NCBI RefSeq assembly: GCF_003428335.1
Contig: NZ_CP031704.1
Location: forward strand, 1,054,001-1,118,000
Direction of reading: 5' to 3'
DNA: 64,000 nt
DNA from: Solimonas sp. K1W22B-7
Lineage (GTDB): Bacteria; Pseudomonadota; Gammaproteobacteria; Nevskiales; Nevskiaceae
The notes beneath the pieces are model-generated. The model saw nothing but the letters and a program-made list of their open reading frames with translations. It was not told the origin of the DNA and searched no databases. Every line of letters starts with the position of its first letter. Positions within the stretch are counted from its first letter, which is position 1. Of the stretch, positions 16,991 through 28,621 are shown piece by piece. The translations under genes and the position numbers were made by a program.

Positions 16991-18076
16991 ATGCTCTATC
17001 ACCTTGCCCAATACCTGCAGCCGCACATCAGCGGCTTCAACCTGTTCAACTACCTGACGATCCGCGCGGTGCTGGGAATCCTTACCGCGCTGGTGTTCTC
17101 CTTCGCCTTCGGACCCTGGATGATCGAGCGGTTGTACCGTTTCAAGTTCGGCCAGCCGGTGCGCAGCGACGGCCCGCAGTCGCACCTGAAGAAGACCGGC
17201 ACCCCGACCATGGGCGGCGTGCTGATCCTCTGCGCGATCACGGTATCGACGCTGCTCTGGGCCAACCTGACCAACCGCTTCGTCTGGTTCGCACTGCTGG
17301 TGACGCTGGCCTTCGGCGCCGTGGGTTTCGCCGACGACTTCATCAAGATCAAGAACAAGAATCCCAAGGGCCTGCCGGCACGCAAGAAGTACTTCTGGCT
17401 GTCGCTGGCCGGCTTCGGCGTGGCGATGCTGCTGTTCGCTACCCAGAAGACCCCGGCGGAAGCGACGCTGTACTTCCCGTTCCTCAAGGACGTGACCATT
17501 TCCCTGGGCATCTTCTTCATCCCCTGGGCCTACCTCGTGATCGTCGGCAGCAGCAACGCCGTCAACCTCACCGACGGCCTCGACGGGCTGGCGATCCTGC
17601 CGACCGTGCTGGTGGCCTCGGCGCTGGCGGTGTTCGCCTACACCAGCGGCAACGTCAAGTTCGCCGAGTACCTGGGCATTCCCTACATCGCGGGTGTCGG
17701 CGAGATCGCGATCTTCTGCACCGCCATCGCCGGCGCGGGCCTGGGTTTCCTGTGGTTCAACGCCTATCCGGCGCAGGTCTTCATGGGCGACGTCGGCGCG
17801 CTGGCGCTGGGCGCCGCGCTGGGCGTGGTCGCGGTGATGGTGCGCCAGGAACTGGTGCTGGCGATCATGGGCGGCGTATTCGTCGCCGAGACCGTGTCGG
17901 TGGCGCTGCAGGTGCTGTACTTCAAGTACAGCGGCGGCAAGCGCATCTTCCGCATGGCGCCGCTGCACCACCACTACGAACTGAAGGGCTGGCCCGAGCC
18001 CAAGATCATCGTGCGCTTCTGGATCATCACCCTGATCCTGGTGCTGGTTGGCCTGTCCACCCTGAAGATCAGATGA
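16991..18076 (+). CDS. mraY: MraY, lipid I synthase
   Basis: A 361-residue integral membrane enzyme (about ten helices) that transfers phospho-MurNAc-pentapeptide to undecaprenyl phosphate. Family motifs include [38 protein letters not shown] and the [12 protein letters not shown] loop. Length matches E. coli (360). The start is ATG 16991, one base after the murF stop. The stop overlaps murD (ATGA). Confidence 0.97.
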   Translation: MLYHLAQYLQPHISGFNLFNYLTIRAVLGILTALVFSFAFGPWMIERLYRFKFGQPVRSDGPQSHLKKTGTPTMGGVLILCAITVSTLLWANLTNRFVWFALLVTLAFGAVGFADDFIKIKNKNPKGLPARKKYFWLSLAGFGVAMLLFATQKTPAEATLYFPFLKDVTISLGIFFIPWAYLVIVGSSNAVNLTDGLDGLAILPTVLVASALAVFAYTSGNVKFAEYLGIPYIAGVGEIAIFCTAIAGAGLGFLWFNAYPAQVFMGDVGALALGAALGVVAVMVRQELVLAIMGGVFVAETVSVALQVLYFKYSGGKRIFRMAPLHHHYELKGWPEPKIIVRFWIITLILVLVGLSTLKIR

Positions 18077-19401
18077 GCCGCTACGCCGGAAAGCAGATCT
18101 TGGTAGTGGGCTTGGGCGCCAGTGGCGCCTCGGCGCTGCGCTACCTCGCGCGCGAGGGCGCGCTGCTGACCGCGACCGACAGCCGCGCACGCCCGGCCGG
18201 CCTTGACGCACTGCGTCGCGAACTGCCGCAGGTGCAGTTCCACTGCGGCGCCTTCGCCGCGCCAGGCCCGATCGAAGGCTACGCCGAGGCCGTGCTGTCG
18301 CCGGGCGTATCGCTGGACGATCCCTTCGTGCGCGAGCTGGCCGCCGCCGGCGTGCCGCTGGCCGGCGACATCGAACTGTTCGCCCGTGCCGCCAAGGCTC
18401 CGGTGATCGGCATCACCGGGTCCAACGGCAAGAGCACCGTCACCACCCTGGTCGGCGAAATGGCCCTGGCCGCGGGCCTGCGCGCGGGCATCGGCGGCAA
18501 CCTCGGCACGCCGGCGCTGGACCTGCTGCGTGAGGACGCCCAGCTCTACGTGCTGGAGCTGTCGAGCTTCCAGCTGGAGACCACGCAGAGCCTGTCCTGC
18601 GTCGCCGCCACCCTCCTCAACCTGTCGCAGGACCACCTCGACCGCCACGGCACGATGGCGCACTACGGCGCGATCAAGGCCCGCATCTTCGACCGCTGCG
18701 GCACTGCCGTGACCAACCGCGAGGACCTGACCGTGATGGCGCTGTCGCCGCCGTCGGCGATCAGCTTCGGCGCCAACCCGCCGCTGGCCGGGCACTACGG
18801 CCTGATCCTGCGCGATGGCGACACCTGGCTGTCGGTCGGCGACGAGCGCCTGCTGCGTGTGTCGGAGCTGAAGATTCACGGCCTGCACAATGCGGCCAAC
18901 GCGCTGGCCGCGCTGGCGCTGGCGGATGCCGCCGGCATTCCGCGCGAGGCTTCGCTGCGCGCGCTGCGCGAGTTCGGCGGGCTGGCGCACCGCTGCCAGT
19001 TCGTCGCCGAGATCGACGGCGTGCAGTACTTCAACGATTCCAAGGGCACCAACGTCGGCTCGACGCTGGCGGCGCTCAACGGCCTGCCGCCCGGCATCGT
19101 CTGGCTGGCGGGCGGGCAGGGCAAGGGCCAGAGCTTCAGCGAACTGCGCCCGGCCCTGGCCATCAAGGGCCGCGCCGCGATCCTGTTCGGCGAGGACGCC
19201 AGCCGCATCGAATCCGACATCCAGGGCGCGCTGCCGGTCTACCGCGAGCCCGACATGCTGGCCGCCCTGGCCCGTGCCCGCGCCCTGGCCGCGCGCGGCG
19301 ACCGCGTGCTGCTGTCGCCGGCCTGTGCCAGCTTCGACCAGTTCAAGAGCTACGTCGACCGCGGCAACCAGTTCCGCGCCGCGGTGGAGGCGATGAAATG
19401 A
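18073..19401 (+). CDS. murD: MurD, UDP-MurNAc-L-Ala:D-Glu ligase
   Basis: A 442-residue Mur ligase adding D-glutamate. It has a Rossmann-like N-terminus ([16 protein letters not shown]), the ATP loop [14 protein letters not shown] near residue 115, and C-terminal [18 protein letters not shown]. Start ATG 18073 overlaps mraY and the stop overlaps ftsW, so translation is coupled. Confidence 0.97.
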   Translation: MSRYAGKQILVVGLGASGASALRYLAREGALLTATDSRARPAGLDALRRELPQVQFHCGAFAAPGPIEGYAEAVLSPGVSLDDPFVRELAAAGVPLAGDIELFARAAKAPVIGITGSNGKSTVTTLVGEMALAAGLRAGIGGNLGTPALDLLREDAQLYVLELSSFQLETTQSLSCVAATLLNLSQDHLDRHGTMAHYGAIKARIFDRCGTAVTNREDLTVMALSPPSAISFGANPPLAGHYGLILRDGDTWLSVGDERLLRVSELKIHGLHNAANALAALALADAAGIPREASLRALREFGGLAHRCQFVAEIDGVQYFNDSKGTNVGSTLAALNGLPPGIVWLAGGQGKGQSFSELRPALAIKGRAAILFGEDASRIESDIQGALPVYREPDMLAALARARALAARGDRVLLSPACASFDQFKSYVDRGNQFRAAVEAMK

Positions 19402-20651
19402 ATTTGTCCCTCTCCCTGCCGATGCCCCGCGCCCGCTATGGCATGGACGTCTGGCTCAGCCTTGCCGCCGCGATCCTGCTGACCTGGGGCGTGGTGATGG
19501 TGGCCTCCGCCTCGGTGGCGCAGGCCGAGAAGCTGACCGGCCAGCCGTTTTATTTCTTCTATCGCCAGATGCTGTTCATCGGCCTGGGCTTCCTGGCCGG
19601 GTTCACCATGTACTGCGTGCCGACGCGGCAATGGGAGCGCAGCGGCTTCCTGCTGGTCGGCTTCGCCGTGTTCCTGCTGATCGTGGTGCTGATCCCGGGC
19701 ATCGGCGTCAAGGTCAACAGCGCGCGCCGCTGGATCGATCTCGAACTGTTCCGCCTGCAGGCCTCGGAGCCGGCGCGCCTGGCGCTGATCCTGTTCCTGG
19801 CCGGCTACATCACGCGCCGCCAGGCGGAGCTGCAGAACGGCTTCCGCGGACTGTTCAAGCCGATCGCCCTGCTGCTGATCCCGTGCTTCCTGCTGCTGCT
19901 GGAGCCGGACTTCGGCGCCACCGTGATCCTGCTGGCGGTGGCCTTCCTGATGCTGTTCCTGGGTGGTGCGCGGGTGGTCTATTTCGTGACTGCCGGTCTG
20001 CTCGCCAGCGGCGCGGTGGCGCTGCTGGCGGTGGCCGAGCCCTATCGCCTGCGCCGCCTGCTGAACTTCACCGACCCCTGGGCCGACGTCGAGAACGGTG
20101 GCTGGCAGCTGGCGCAGTCGCTGATCGCGGTGGGCCGCGGCGAATGGGCCGGCGTGGGCCTGGGCAACAGCGTGCAGAAGCTGCTGTACCTGCCGGAAAT
20201 GCACACCGATTTCATCTTCGCGATCCTGGCCGAGGAGTTCGGCCTGATGGGCGTGCTGGGCCTGGTGCTGCTGTTCGGCGTGCTGGTCTGGCGCGGCTTC
20301 GTCATCGGCCGCGAGGCCGAGGCCAACGGCCGCCTGTTCCAGGGCTGCCTGTGCTACGGCCTGGCCAGCTGGCTGGGCCTGCAGGCGCTGATCAACATGG
20401 CCGTGAACATGGGCATGCTGCCGACCAAGGGCCTGACGCTGCCGCTGATGAGCTACGGCGGGTCCTCGCTGATCATGGTCTGCGCGATGCTGGGCCTGAT
20501 CCTGCGCGTGGACTACGAGAACCGCGCGCAGCGCGCCGGCGAAGAGCCGGCGGTGCCGACCGAGCATCCGACGCGCGAAACGCGAGAGACTCCTGCGCGT
20601 TCGCGTCGCAAGGAACCGACGACTCCTTGGCTGGCGGAGAACGGATCATGA
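19398..20651 (+). CDS. ftsW: FtsW, septal SEDS peptidoglycan glycosyltransferase
   Basis: A 417-residue SEDS-family protein with about ten transmembrane helices; it polymerises septal glycan as the partner of FtsI. Typical segments are NSARRWIDL, ILLEPDFGATVILL, HTDFIFAILAEEFGL and TLPLMSYGGSSLI near the end. The last 35 residues are a charged cytoplasmic tail rich in Arg, Glu and Thr. Confidence 0.96.
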   Translation: MNLSLSLPMPRARYGMDVWLSLAAAILLTWGVVMVASASVAQAEKLTGQPFYFFYRQMLFIGLGFLAGFTMYCVPTRQWERSGFLLVGFAVFLLIVVLIPGIGVKVNSARRWIDLELFRLQASEPARLALILFLAGYITRRQAELQNGFRGLFKPIALLLIPCFLLLLEPDFGATVILLAVAFLMLFLGGARVVYFVTAGLLASGAVALLAVAEPYRLRRLLNFTDPWADVENGGWQLAQSLIAVGRGEWAGVGLGNSVQKLLYLPEMHTDFIFAILAEEFGLMGVLGLVLLFGVLVWRGFVIGREAEANGRLFQGCLCYGLASWLGLQALINMAVNMGMLPTKGLTLPLMSYGGSSLIMVCAMLGLILRVDYENRAQRAGEEPAVPTEHPTRETRETPARSRRKEPTTPWLAENGS

Positions 20652-21712
20652 AGGTGATGATCATGGCGGGTGGCACCGGCGGCCACGTGTACCCTGCCTT
20701 GGCCATCGCCGACGCCCTGCGCAAGCAGGGCCACGAGGTGGTGTGGATGGGCGCACCCGACAGCTTCGAGTCGCGCACGGTGCCCGGGCATGGCATCGCC
20801 ATCGAATTCATCCGTGTCAGCGGCCTGCGCGGCAAGGGCATCGCCAAGCTGTTCCAGGCGCCGCTGCTGCTGATCCGCGCGCTGCGCGACGCGATCGCGG
20901 TGCTGCGCCGCCAGCAGCCGCAGCTGGTGCTGGGCATGGGCGGCTTCGCCGCCGGCCCCGGTGGCGTCGCCGCCTGGCTGACGCGCCGGCCGCTGCTGAT
21001 CCATGAGCAGAACGCCGCCGCCGGCATGACCAACCGCCTGCTGGCGCGCATCGCCAGCCGCGTGCTGGAAGCCTTCCCCCATACCTTCAGCAAGGCGCTG
21101 ACCGTGGGCAACCCGGTGCGCGCCGGCTTCGCCGAACTGCCGGCCCCGTCGCAGCGCCTGGCGCGCGAGGGCGCGATGCGCGTGCTGGTGGTCGGTGGCA
21201 GCCAGGGCGCCAAGGCGCTCAATACGCTGGTGCCCAAGGCCTTGTCGCTGCTGCCCGAGGCGGCGCGGCCGCAGGTCCGCCACCAGGCCGGCCGCACGCT
21301 GGAGACCGCGCAGCAGTGCTATGCCGAGTCCGGCGTCGCTGCCTCGATCGAGGCCTTCATCGACGACATGCCGGCCGCCTATGCCTGGGCCGACCTGGTG
21401 GTCTGCCGTGCCGGCGCCTCCACGATCGCCGAGCTGGCGGCCGCCGGCTGTGCCGCGCTGCTGGTGCCGTTCCCGGCGGCGGTGGACGACCACCAGACCC
21501 GCAACGGCGAATACCTGGTCGCTGCCGGCGCCGCGCAGCTGGTGCAGGAGCGCGACCTCAACCCGGAACTGCTGTCGGCGCTGCTGTCGGCGCTGCTGTC
21601 CGACCGCGCCGCGCTGGCGCAGATGGGCGAGGCTGCGCGCCGCGCCGCCTGGACCGACGCCACGGAGCGCATCGTCGCCGAATGTCTCGCGCAGGGGAGT
21701 GCCAGGGCATGA
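20648..21712 (+). CDS. murG: MurG, lipid II synthase
   Basis: A 354-residue GT28 glycosyltransferase that adds GlcNAc to lipid I on the inner membrane. It starts [20 protein letters not shown], the donor/lipid glycine-rich loop, and carries the second loop [11 protein letters not shown] and the signature [16 protein letters not shown]. Start ATG 20648 is in the ftsW stop; the stop overlaps murC. Confidence 0.97.
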   Translation: MKVMIMAGGTGGHVYPALAIADALRKQGHEVVWMGAPDSFESRTVPGHGIAIEFIRVSGLRGKGIAKLFQAPLLLIRALRDAIAVLRRQQPQLVLGMGGFAAGPGGVAAWLTRRPLLIHEQNAAAGMTNRLLARIASRVLEAFPHTFSKALTVGNPVRAGFAELPAPSQRLAREGAMRVLVVGGSQGAKALNTLVPKALSLLPEAARPQVRHQAGRTLETAQQCYAESGVAASIEAFIDDMPAAYAWADLVVCRAGASTIAELAAAGCAALLVPFPAAVDDHQTRNGEYLVAAGAAQLVQERDLNPELLSALLSALLSDRAALAQMGEAARRAAWTDATERIVAECLAQGSARA

Positions 21713-23126
21713 GCAGGAAGACCATGATGGACACTCCGATGCGCCGCGTGCGCCGCATCCACATGCTCGGCATCGGCGGCTCCGGCATGGCCGGCATCGC
21801 CGAAGTGCTGATCAACCTCGGCTACGAAGTCAGCGGCACCGACCTCAAGGAAAGCGCCGCCACCCAGCGCCTGGCCGAGGCCGGCGCGAAGATCTTCTTC
21901 GGACATCGCCGCGAGAATGCGCTGGGCGCCGATGCCATCGTCGTGTCCACCGCGGTCAAGAGCGGCAACCCGGAGCTGGAGTACGCGCACGAGCAGCATA
22001 TCCCGGTGGTGCGCCGCGCCGAGATGCTGGCCGAGCTGATGCGCTTCCGCTATGGCATCGCCATCGCCGGCACCCATGGCAAGACCACCACCACCAGCCT
22101 GGTGTCGAGTGTGCTGGCCGAGGGCGGGCTCGATCCGACCTACGTCATCGGCGGCAAGCTCAAGTCGGCCGGCGCCAACGCGCGCCTGGGCGAGGGCCAG
22201 TACCTGGTGGCCGAAGCGGACGAGAGCGACGCCTCGTTCCTGCACCTGTCGCCGATGATCTCGGCCGTCACCAACATCGACGCCGATCACCTGGAAACCT
22301 ACGGCGGCGACTTCCGCCGCCTGCGCGCCACCTTCGTCGAGTTCCTGCACCGCCTGCCGTTCTACGGCCTGGCCGTGATGTGCATCGACGATCCGGTGAT
22401 CCGCGAGACCATCAACGACATCGGCCGCCCGCTGCTGACCTACGGCTTCGCCGACGATGCCGACGTGCGCGCCAGCGATGTGCGGCCGGAAGGCGCCGGT
22501 GCGCATTTCACGGTGCATTTCCGCGACGGCACGCAGGAAGAGTTCCATCTCAACCTGCCGGGCAACCACAACGTGCAGAACGCCCTGGTGGCGGTGGCGA
22601 TCGGCCGCGAACTGGGCGTGAGCGTGGAGTCCATCCGCCGCGCCCTCAGCGGCTTCCAGGGCGTCGGCCGCCGCTGCGAGCCGCACGGCGAACTGAAATT
22701 CCCGCAGGGCACCGCGCTACTGGTAGACGACTACGGGCACCACCCGCGCGAGATCGCGGCGACCTTCCAGGCGATGCGCGCGGCGCACCCGCAGCGGCGC
22801 CTGGTGGTGGCCTTCCAGCCGCACCGCTACTCGCGCACCCGCGACCTGTTCGACGATTTCTGCGACATCCTCAGCAGTGCCGACGCGCTGCTGCTGACCG
22901 AGGTCTACGCCGCCGGCGAGACGCCCATCGAGGGTGCCGACGGCCGCGCCCTGGCGCGCGGCATCCGCGCGCGCGGCAAGGTCGAGCCGGTGCTGATCCG
23001 CGGTGTGCAGGAGCTGCCGGGCGCGCTGGAGTCGATCATCCGCGACGGCGACCTGATCCTGACGCTGGGTGCCGGCGACATCGGCACGGCACCGGCGCTG
23101 CTGTCGCGCTACCGGAGCGGTAGCAC

Positions 23127-23130
<4 letters not shown>
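21709..23130 (+). CDS. murC: MurC, UDP-MurNAc:L-alanine ligase
   Basis: A 473-residue Mur ligase catalysing the first amino-acid addition. The dinucleotide-like N-terminus [18 protein letters not shown] is followed by the ATP loop [13 protein letters not shown] near residue 120 and VADYGHHP-type motif ([11 protein letters not shown]). The start is ATG 21709, overlapping murG. The next gene starts within its stop. Confidence 0.97.
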
Positions 23131-23998
<868 letters not shown>

Positions 23999-24002
<4 letters not shown>

Positions 24003-24937
24003 CCCGCGTGACCGATCCCAAGGCCTTTGGCCGCGTCGCAGTCCTCCTCGGCGGCTGGTCCGCCGAGCGCGAGGTCTCGCTGTGGAGCGGCAAGAACGTG
24101 GTGGAAGCGATGCAGCGTCGCGGCATCGATGTGACCGCGGTTGATGTTGTGGACCGCAGCGTCCTGCTGGGCCTGGGCGACCAGGGTTACGATCGCGTCT
24201 TCAACATCATGCACGGCACCGGTGGCGAAGACGGCACGGTGCAGGCGGTGCTGGACCTGCTCGGCATCCCCTACCCGGGCAGCGGCGTGCTGGGCTCGGC
24301 GCTGGCAATGGACAAGCTGCGCACCAAGCGCATCTGGAAGGCCGAGGGCCTGCCGACGCCGGACTTCGCGGTGCTGCAGACCGTGGGCGACGCGCGCTTC
24401 GCGGCCGAGCGCTTCGGCTACCCTTTCATCATCAAGCCGGCGGCGGACGGTTCCAGCGTCGGCGTCAGCAAGGTCAAGGCCGCCGACCAGGTCGAGAAGG
24501 CCTTCCACGAAGCCCTGGGCGCGGGCCGCGTGGTGATCGCCGAAAAGTTCATCGCCGGCGGCGAGTACACCTGCTTCATCCTCGGCGGCGCAGCGCTGCC
24601 GGTGATCCGCATCGAGCCGGACGGCGAGTTCTACGACTATCACGCCAAGTACATCTCGGACAACACCCGATACCACTGCCCGGCAGGCCTGTCCCCCGAG
24701 CACGAGAAGCGCTGCCAGGACATCTGCAGGCGTGCCTTCGAACTGGTCGACGGCCGCGACTGGGGGCGCGTCGACTTCATGATGGACGCGCAGGGCAATC
24801 CCTGGCTGCTGGAGATCAACATGCTGCCGGGCATGACCTCGCACAGCCTGGCGCCGATGGCGGCGCGTGCACAGGGCATCGAGTTCGATGAACTGTGCTG
24901 GCGCCTGCTCGAGACCACGCTGGGGCGCCAGTCATGA
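23999..24937 (+). CDS. ddl: D-alanine--D-alanine ligase
   Basis: A 312-residue ATP-grasp enzyme joining two D-alanines for the pentapeptide. Motifs include VAVLLGGWSAEREVSL, the central FIIKPAADGSSVGVSKV, and the metal-binding end WLLEINMLPGMTSHSLAP. Start ATG 23999 overlaps murB; the stop overlaps ftsQ. This is the ddlB position of the dcw cluster. Confidence 0.97.
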
Positions 24938-25713
24938 CGGTGATGACGATGAGCGACCTGCGCATGCCGGCGATCAATCTCAAGCCCTTCCTGCTGGGGC
25001 TGCTGGGGATGGTCGCGGTCGGCTGCTGCGGCTTGCTGCTGCTGCGCGCCACCAGCAGCCCGGACGTCGCCGAACTGGAAATCCTGGGTTCCTTCGACCG
25101 CGTCGCCGCCGCCGACATCGAGGCTGCGCTGCGGCCGGAGCTGGACCGCGGCTTCCTGGCGCTGCCGCTGGCCGGCGCGCGCGATCGCCTGGCGGCGCTG
25201 CCCTGGGTGTCGCGCTCGCGCGTCGAGCGCATCTGGCCGGGCACGCTGCGCGTGCGCATCTGGGAGCGCGAGCCCTTCGCCCGCTGGAACCAGGATGACC
25301 TGGTGGACACCGAGTCGCGCGTGTTCACGCCCAAGGCCGAGGAGATCCCCGGCAAGCTGCCCTTGCTCGGTGGTATCCCCGGGCACGAGCGCGAGGTGAT
25401 GGAGACCTACCAGCGCCTGCAGGAACGCCTGCGCGAGACGCCTTTTGCGTTGTCGGCGCTGAACCAGGACGCACGCGGCGAATGGACCGCCCGCACCCGC
25501 GACGGCATCGAGCTGCGCCTGGGCCGCGGCACGCCGGACGAGAAGCTGGACATGCTGCTGGGCGCGGTGCTGCGCAAGCTGGCGGAAGAATTGCCGCAGG
25601 TCGGACATATCGACCTGCGCTACACCAACGGGTTCGCGGTGGGCTGGCGGTCGCAGCCGCAGCCGCAGCCGCAGCCCAACAACGCGGTGGGCGGGAGCGA
25701 GAAGAATGGCTAA
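24934..25713 (+). CDS. ftsQ: FtsQ, divisome protein
   Basis: A 259-residue bitopic protein. A short cytoplasmic N-terminus and one transmembrane helix (about 17-37) are followed by a periplasmic POTRA domain (VAELEILGSFDRVAAADIEA) and the beta domain that binds FtsB and FtsL. The start ATG 24934 overlaps ddl; an open extension further upstream is unlikely. A QPQPQPQP repeat marks the C-terminus. The last eight bases overlap ftsA. Confidence 0.94.
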   Translation: MTVMTMSDLRMPAINLKPFLLGLLGMVAVGCCGLLLLRATSSPDVAELEILGSFDRVAAADIEAALRPELDRGFLALPLAGARDRLAALPWVSRSRVERIWPGTLRVRIWEREPFARWNQDDLVDTESRVFTPKAEEIPGKLPLLGGIPGHEREVMETYQRLQERLRETPFALSALNQDARGEWTARTRDGIELRLGRGTPDEKLDMLLGAVLRKLAEELPQVGHIDLRYTNGFAVGWRSQPQPQPQPNNAVGGSEKNG

Positions 25714-26941
25714 GCGCGAAGTGCGCAATCTGCTGGTCGGCCTGGACATCGGCACGACCAAGTGCGTCGCCGTGATCGGGCAGGTACTGCCCGAGGGCGG
25801 CGTCGACATCGTCGGGCACGGTGAGCATGCCTCGCGCGGGCTCAACCGCGGCGAGGTGGTCAACATCGACGCCACCGTGCAGGCGATCCGCCGCGCGGTG
25901 GAGAACGCCGAGCACATGGCCAACTGCCGCGCGCAGTCGGTCTACGTCGGCCTGTCCGGCCAGCACATCCAGTCCGGCAACTCCCTGGGCCTGGCGGCGA
26001 TCCGCCAGCGCGAGGTCACCGAGCGCGACGTCGACGCCGCGATCGAGACCGCCAAGGCGATCCCGATGCCGGCCGACCGCCGCATCCTGCATGTGATCCC
26101 GCAGGAATTCGTGATCGACGGCCAGCGCGGCATCCAGGACCCGGTCGGCCAGTACGGCGTGCGCCTGGAAGCCAATGTCCACGTCATCCACGGCAGCTCC
26201 AGCTCGATCCAGAACCTGTCGAAGTGCGTCGAGGCCTGCGGCCTGCGCGTCGACCGCCTGATCCTGCAGCACCTGGCGGCCGCCGAGGCCGTGCTGCTGC
26301 CGGACGAGCGCGAGGCCGGCGTCTGCGCCCTGGACATCGGCGGCGGCACCAGCGACATCGCCGTGTTCAAGGGCGGCGCGATCCGCCATACCGCGGTGCT
26401 GCCGGTGGCCGGCAACCACGTCACCAACGACGTCGCCATGGCCTTCCGCATCCCGGCGCAGCAGGCCGAGGAGATCAAGATCCAGTTTGGCTGCGCCATG
26501 CCGCACCTGGCGGCGGCGCACGAGGAGATCGAGATCCGCGGCGTCGGCGAAGGCTCGCGGCGCCTGTCGCGCCTGACCCTGGCCGAGGTGATCCGTCCGC
26601 GCTACGAGGAGCTGTTCCGCTTCGTGCGCAAGGAGCTGCAGCGCAGCGGCTGGTACGACGCGATCCCGGCGGGCGTGGTCCTGACCGGTGCCGCGGTGCA
26701 GATGCCCGGTGTCGCCGACCTGGCCGAGGAAGTGTTCGAACTGCCGGTGCGCCTGGGCGTGCCGCAGCACGTCAGCGGCATCGACGAAGTGGTCGGCAGC
26801 CCGGCTTACGCCACGGCCGCCGGCCTGCTGCTGTATGGACGCCAGTCGCTGCCGCGCAGCGACTCGGCGCGCGGCGGCAACAGCGGCGGCGCGGGTTTCG
26901 CGCTGCAGCGCATCGGCGAGTGGCTGAAAGGCAATTTTTGA
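25706..26941 (+). CDS. ftsA: FtsA, actin-like divisome anchor
   Basis: A 411-residue actin-fold ATPase that tethers FtsZ to the membrane. Phosphate-binding loops are LVGLDIGTTKCVAVIG at the start and CALDIGGGTSDIAVF near residue 210. The C-terminal amphipathic helix (LQRIGEWLKGNF) is the membrane-targeting sequence. It starts at ATG 25706 inside ftsQ. It is the last gene before the separate ftsZ promoter. Confidence 0.97.
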   Translation: MAKREVRNLLVGLDIGTTKCVAVIGQVLPEGGVDIVGHGEHASRGLNRGEVVNIDATVQAIRRAVENAEHMANCRAQSVYVGLSGQHIQSGNSLGLAAIRQREVTERDVDAAIETAKAIPMPADRRILHVIPQEFVIDGQRGIQDPVGQYGVRLEANVHVIHGSSSSIQNLSKCVEACGLRVDRLILQHLAAAEAVLLPDEREAGVCALDIGGGTSDIAVFKGGAIRHTAVLPVAGNHVTNDVAMAFRIPAQQAEEIKIQFGCAMPHLAAAHEEIEIRGVGEGSRRLSRLTLAEVIRPRYEELFRFVRKELQRSGWYDAIPAGVVLTGAAVQMPGVADLAEEVFELPVRLGVPQHVSGIDEVVGSPAYATAAGLLLYGRQSLPRSDSARGGNSGGAGFALQRIGEWLKGNF

Positions 26942-27010
26942 GGGCGCGGAAAAGCGCAAAGCCGGTCACAGGCCGGCAGTGATTTTGGAATGGATCGCGA
27001 CAGATTGTTG

Positions 27011-27039
27011 TTGACATTGGCACTGTGTTGAATTATTTT
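27011..27039 (+). promoter_or_regulatory. Sigma-70 promoter of ftsZ
   Basis: A perfect -35, TTGACA (27011-27016), is followed after 17 bases by TATTTT (27034-27039), four of six matches. It lies in the AT-rich ftsA-ftsZ gap, 120 bases before the ftsZ start, and predicts transcription from about 27046. ftsZ can therefore be expressed apart from the rest of the cluster. Confidence 0.65.
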
Positions 27040-27072
27040 CATTTTTAGTAAAAAGAACAGATTCAACACAGT
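27022..27072. repeat. Large interrupted palindrome around the ftsZ promoter -10 region
   Basis: A perfect 12-base inverted repeat (ACTGTGTTGAAT at 27022-27033, its complement at 27061-27072) encloses a second concentric one (TTTTTA 27042-27047, TAAAAA 27049-27054). The left arm lies in the promoter spacer and the right arm is just downstream of the predicted start. It could be a double operator or, in transcripts coming from ftsA, a hairpin. Confidence 0.7.
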
Positions 27073-27158
27073 CCTTGCGGTGTCGGCAGCATGATCGGCG
27101 CGGCGTTATTTGAGACTCAGGCAACGGTCAGCAGCGTCGCAAGACGCAGGAGCACGAT

Positions 27159-28382
27159 ATGGGCGCACAGACGCGGGAAATCTTTGAATTGATGGATGGC
27201 CAGAAGAAGCGCGCGGTCATCCGCGTCGTGGGCGTTGGCGGCGGCGGTTGCAACACCGTCAACCAGATGGCCCAGGCCGGCATCGACGGCGTCGAATTCA
27301 TCGTCGCCAATACCGACCGCGACCACCTTGAGCGTTGCGTGCCCACCGGCCAGCTGCAGATCGGCGCGGGCATCACCCGCGGCCTCGGCGCCGGTTCCGA
27401 TCCCGCCGTCGGCCGCCAGGCCGCCGAAGAGGACCGTGATCGCATCCGCGACCTGATCGAGGGCACGGACCTGCTGTTCATCACCGCCGGCATGGGCGGC
27501 GGCACCGGCACCGGTGCGGCGCCCGTGATCGCGCAGGTGGCCAAGGAACTCGGCATCCTGACCGTTGCCGTGGTGACCAAGCCCTTCATCCACGAGGGCA
27601 AGAAGCGCATGGCCACGGCGCTCAAGGGCATCGACGAACTGCGCCAGTTCACCGACTCCCTGATCCTGATCCCCAACGAGAAGCTCGGCCTGGTGCTCGG
27701 CACCAAGATCACCGTGCTGAACTGCTTCAAGTCGGCCAACGACGTGTTGCAGAACGCGGTCCAGGGCATCTCGGAGCTGATCACCCGCCCGGGCCACATG
27801 AACGTCGACTTCGCCGACGTCAAGACCGTCATGTCCAACCGCGGCATGTCGATGATGGGCATCGGCTACGCCTCCGGTGAAGGCCGCGCGCAGAAGGCCG
27901 TCGAGATGGCCCTGTCCAGCCCGCTGCTCGACGATATCGAGCTGCACGGTGCCCGTGGCCTGCTGGTCAACGTCACCTGCGATGAGAGCCTGACGATGGA
28001 AGAGTGGGAGTACGTCAACTCCCGCGTCTACGAAATCGCCTCGGACGAGGCCGACGCCAAGTGCGGCATGTCGGTCAACCCGAACCTCAACGGTGAGCTG
28101 CGCGTCACCGTCGTCGCCACCGGCCTGGCCGGCGGCAAGGCGGTGTCGATGGCGGCCCCGGTGCCCCAGCAGCAGATGCCGGTGCTCAACCCGAAGGTTG
28201 CGCAGTTCATCAAGCCGGTGGAGCAGCCGATGGCGCCGCAGCCCATGCAGGGTCGCGTCACGCCGGAACTGGGCTATCCGCGCCAGCAGCAGAAGGTGGC
28301 GGTGGGCGGCGGCTCGTCCTTCCCGCTGCTGGACGACGATATCCTCAGCATCCCGGCCTTCCTGCGTAACCAGGCCGACTGA
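27159..28382 (+). CDS. ftsZ: FtsZ, tubulin-like division GTPase
   Basis: A 407-residue protein forming the cytokinetic Z ring. The GTP motifs are VGVGGGGCNTVNQM near residue 25 and the tubulin signature GMGGGTGTGAAPVIAQ near 112. A variable linker (about 320-390, rich in Gln, Pro and Met) leads to the conserved FtsA/ZipA-binding peptide DDDILSIPAFLRNQAD. An AGGAGC ribosome site precedes ATG 27159. Confidence 0.98.
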   Translation: MGAQTREIFELMDGQKKRAVIRVVGVGGGGCNTVNQMAQAGIDGVEFIVANTDRDHLERCVPTGQLQIGAGITRGLGAGSDPAVGRQAAEEDRDRIRDLIEGTDLLFITAGMGGGTGTGAAPVIAQVAKELGILTVAVVTKPFIHEGKKRMATALKGIDELRQFTDSLILIPNEKLGLVLGTKITVLNCFKSANDVLQNAVQGISELITRPGHMNVDFADVKTVMSNRGMSMMGIGYASGEGRAQKAVEMALSSPLLDDIELHGARGLLVNVTCDESLTMEEWEYVNSRVYEIASDEADAKCGMSVNPNLNGELRVTVVATGLAGGKAVSMAAPVPQQQMPVLNPKVAQFIKPVEQPMAPQPMQGRVTPELGYPRQQQKVAVGGGSSFPLLDDDILSIPAFLRNQAD

Positions 28383-28383
28383 A

Positions 28384-28468
28384 GCGCCGGCTGAAGCCGG
28401 CGCAGAGGGTGGATCGTCGTCAGTAGACGGCAGTGAAAGCAAAAGCGGCCCTTCGGGGCCGCTTTTTT
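28384..28468 (+). terminator. Hairpin and rho-independent terminator after ftsZ
   Basis: Two elements. An 8-base stem with a 4-base loop (28384-28391 / 28396-28403) lies two bases after the ftsZ stop. A strong terminator follows: the stem AAAAGCGGCCC (28441-28451) pairs across a TTCG loop and runs into a T tract ending at 28468. Confidence 0.9.
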
Positions 28469-28621
28469 GCGTTATTGGCCGGCTATTCCAGTCATCTGCG
28501 GTTAAGCCGGCCCCTGGGGCATGGGTTGTTTCCTGCTATCCATCTACTAACTACGGTCATCTGCGATAAACTGCCCGGTCAGAACAGCCCGCAAGGGCTC
28601 AGCCGGGATTCAACCCTATCC

